DNA of 6,947 bases from Lachnospiraceae bacterium (lineage in GTDB: Bacteria; Bacillota_A; Clostridia; Lachnospirales; Lachnospiraceae): positions 1 through 6,947 of the forward strand of contig VSOD01000225.1 of NCBI GenBank assembly GCA_009774655.1. The letters run 5' to 3'. Both the position numbers and the translations under genes were made by a program. The notes beneath the pieces were generated by a model that had not been told where the DNA came from, searched no databases, and worked only from the letters and a program-made list of their open reading frames with translations. Below, one piece after another: positions 5,705-6,947 of the stretch (position 1 is the stretch's first letter; each line of letters begins with the position of its first letter).

Positions 5705-6947
5705 TTACGCCCTCTTAACCTCAATCCGCGAATTCATATCATAAAACCCGACGGTATTCTTATCCGAAATCACCGTCACATTCAACACATCATACAGCCT
5801 GTGGTACACCGTAAACTCGTCTTCCTCATATCCGGTCACGCCCAGAGAGAGCAGATATTCTCCGCCCTGCAGATTCATCTCCTGGCTAAAGGCAATCTCG
5901 TACGTCTCTCCCGCCTGCACCGGCTCCAGAAACGCCTTCTCAAACATCGTATTTGTACCCGTAATCTCCGTTCCGCGTACATTCTTGATCGTAAAGGCAA
6001 ATATAGGCGCATGCAGATCCTCCATCATCTGCACCTTCATATGAATCGTAAACTGATTCCCTTTCAGAATCGCCGAGGTAACCGTTCCCTTGTCGTCACT
6101 GATATAGTATTCCTTGATCACGGCCTTCTTAGAACCATATTCCAGAAGTTCCGGATTCTCGGCAATCCCGCCGGACGCCGAACTTCCTGCCGGGTCATCC
6201 CCGCCGGACGCCGAATCTCCTAATATGCCTTTCCCGCCAGACGTCCCGGCCTCCTGTCCGGCACCTTTTTCCGGTTCTCCTGCCTGACTCTGTCCGCTTT
6301 TCTTAATCTTCGCCGCACTCCGGATCTGTTCGTCGTCAAGCAGCCGCCCCTGTTCATTCTCCGGCGGCACGTACTGTCCCACCAGCACCTGTTTATAGGT
6401 ATCGATCATCTCCTTCGCCGATCCCTCACCCAGCTTGGTGCCCTGATTCAGCAGGATCACCCTGTCACAATACTTGCTGATGCTGCTCAGATCATGGCTG
6501 ACGAAGACGATTGTCTTGCCCATCTCTTTAAACTCTTCAAATTTATGATAGCATTTCGCCTGAAAAAAGACGTCCCCTACGGACAGCGCTTCATCCACGA
6601 TCAGAATTTCCGGATCGATATTGATCGCCACCGCAAAAGCCAGGCGCACAAACATACCGCTGGAATAGGTTTTTACCGGCTGATACACATAGTCCCCGAT
6701 ATCTGCAAACTCCAGGATCGACTCCAGTTTCTCGTCAATCTCCTTCTCGCTGAAACCGATCATGGTGCCGTTTAAGTAGACATTCTCGATCCCGTTATAT
6801 TCACTGTTAAATCCGGCGCCCAACTCCAGCAGCGCGGAAATACGTCCATTGACCTCCACGTTTCCTCTGGTCGGATTCAGAACACCCGTTATGATCTTCA
6901 GGATCGTGGATTTCCCGGAACCATTTGTGCCGATGATCCCCACACAT
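5705..6947 (-). CDS. wzt: Polysaccharide ABC transporter ATP-binding protein (Wzt type) with C-terminal glycan-binding domain, N-terminus missing
   Basis: This is the ATPase of a Wzm/Wzt-type exporter that moves lipid-linked polysaccharide across the cytoplasmic membrane. The frame is open through the right edge. The GTG at 6943 is an internal valine just before Walker A, so about 50-65 N-terminal residues lie outside. Numbering from that valine: Walker A GTNGSGKST 5-13, the Q-loop region with LELGAGFNSEYNG at 40-51, signature YSSGM 93-97 in the export-family form, Walker B ILIVDEAL 113-120, D-loop SVGD 121-124, and H-loop SHD 149-151. A low-complexity Gly/Ser linker (~195-265) holds an 11-residue tandem repeat. 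Residues ~268-405 form a beta-sandwich typical of the Wzt C-terminal domain, with a G-T-N-T at 329-332 matching the family's G-x-NT turn. In E. coli O9a this domain binds the capped chain end. It ends in TAA, 90 nt before the methyltransferase start. A wzm permease is expected upstream of the edge. Teichoic-acid export (TagH) is less likely given the C-terminal domain. Confidence 0.93.
   Translation of the reverse strand, partial: CVGIIGTNGSGKSTILKIITGVLNPTRGNVEVNGRISALLELGAGFNSEYNGIENVYLNGTMIGFSEKEIDEKLESILEFADIGDYVYQPVKTYSSGMFVRLAFAVAINIDPEILIVDEALSVGDVFFQAKCYHKFEEFKEMGKTIVFVSHDLSSISKYCDRVILLNQGTKLGEGSAKEMIDTYKQVLVGQYVPPENEQGRLLDDEQIRSAAKIKKSGQSQAGEPEKGAGQEAGTSGGKGILGDSASGGDDPAGSSASGGIAENPELLEYGSKKAVIKEYYISDDKGTVTSAILKGNQFTIHMKVQMMEDLHAPIFAFTIKNVRGTEITGTNTMFEKAFLEPVQAGETYEIAFSQEMNLQGGEYLLSLGVTGYEEDEFTVYHRLYDVLNVTVISDKNTVGFYDMNSRIEVKRA
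6146..6244 (-). repeat. 33-bp (11-codon) tandem repeat in the Wzt interdomain linker
   Basis: Three units in phase with the reading frame each begin (T/A)-S-G-G on the protein level, at residues 234, 245 and 256 of the visible Wzt. At the DNA level a 16-nt core is identical at 6167-6182 and 6200-6215. A diverged third copy starts at 6233, so all three are spaced by exactly 33 bp. The repeat sits between the ATPase and the glycan-binding domain, where length changes would be tolerated. Confidence 0.75.

Noticed and set aside
5561..6223. 220-codon open frame on the plus strand
   Set aside because: It lies antisense across the end of wzt and the start of the methyltransferase, is rich in Arg, His, Leu and Pro as expected for an antisense shadow, and shows no recognisable domain.
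6941..6943. GTG at 6943 as the true start of the Wzt protein
   Set aside because: It falls immediately before Walker A. Family members carry about 50-65 residues before this point, and the frame is open to the window edge, so the gene is simply cut.

Overview
The window is a stretch of a cell-surface polysaccharide assembly and export cluster. All four genes lie on the minus strand, read right to left, tightly packed and probably in one operon. Base composition is moderate, with a mixed AT- and GC-ending codon use (TTA, ATA and AGG appear beside CTG and CGG). The protein style also points to a Firmicute, most likely a gut Lachnospiraceae or related Clostridia: multidomain family-2 glycosyltransferases with N-terminal coiled coils, a ~700-residue methyltransferase with extra domains, and a Wzt with an extended C-terminus. 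This placement is inferred from style, not from a marker gene.

Layout in transcription order. (1) 6947-5705: polysaccharide ABC transporter ATPase of the Wzt type, cut at its N-terminus by the window edge, with a C-terminal carbohydrate-binding domain. (2) 5614-3509: a 701-residue protein with an N-terminal SAM methyltransferase, a central region that looks like an aminoglycoside-phosphotransferase-type kinase fold, and a C-terminal beta-rich module. This is the layout of chain-terminating enzymes such as E. coli WbdD. (3) 3505-1097: an 802-residue glycosyltransferase whose first GT-A domain is truncated and lacks its DXD, followed by an intact GT2 domain and a beta-rich tail. (4) 1020-1: a second GT2 glycosyltransferase, cut at its C-terminus by the window edge. 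No RNA gene, transposon, CRISPR array, promoter or rho-independent terminator was found. The only non-coding stretches are 90, 3 and 76 nt long.

Working model (inference). The two glycosyltransferases build or extend a glycan on a lipid carrier. The methyltransferase/kinase-like protein caps the non-reducing end. The C-terminal domain of Wzt recognises the finished or capped chain and feeds it to a Wzm permease, probably encoded just upstream beyond 6947. This follows the E. coli O8/O9a logic but in an apparently Gram-positive setting, where capping and cap recognition are less well characterised.

Oddities: Wzt, the methyltransferase and the first glycosyltransferase all share one reading frame, and the last two are separated by only TAG plus one codon. 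The Wzt linker contains an 11-codon tandem repeat. The first ~50 bases of the window look like degraded or erroneous sequence inside the last gene.
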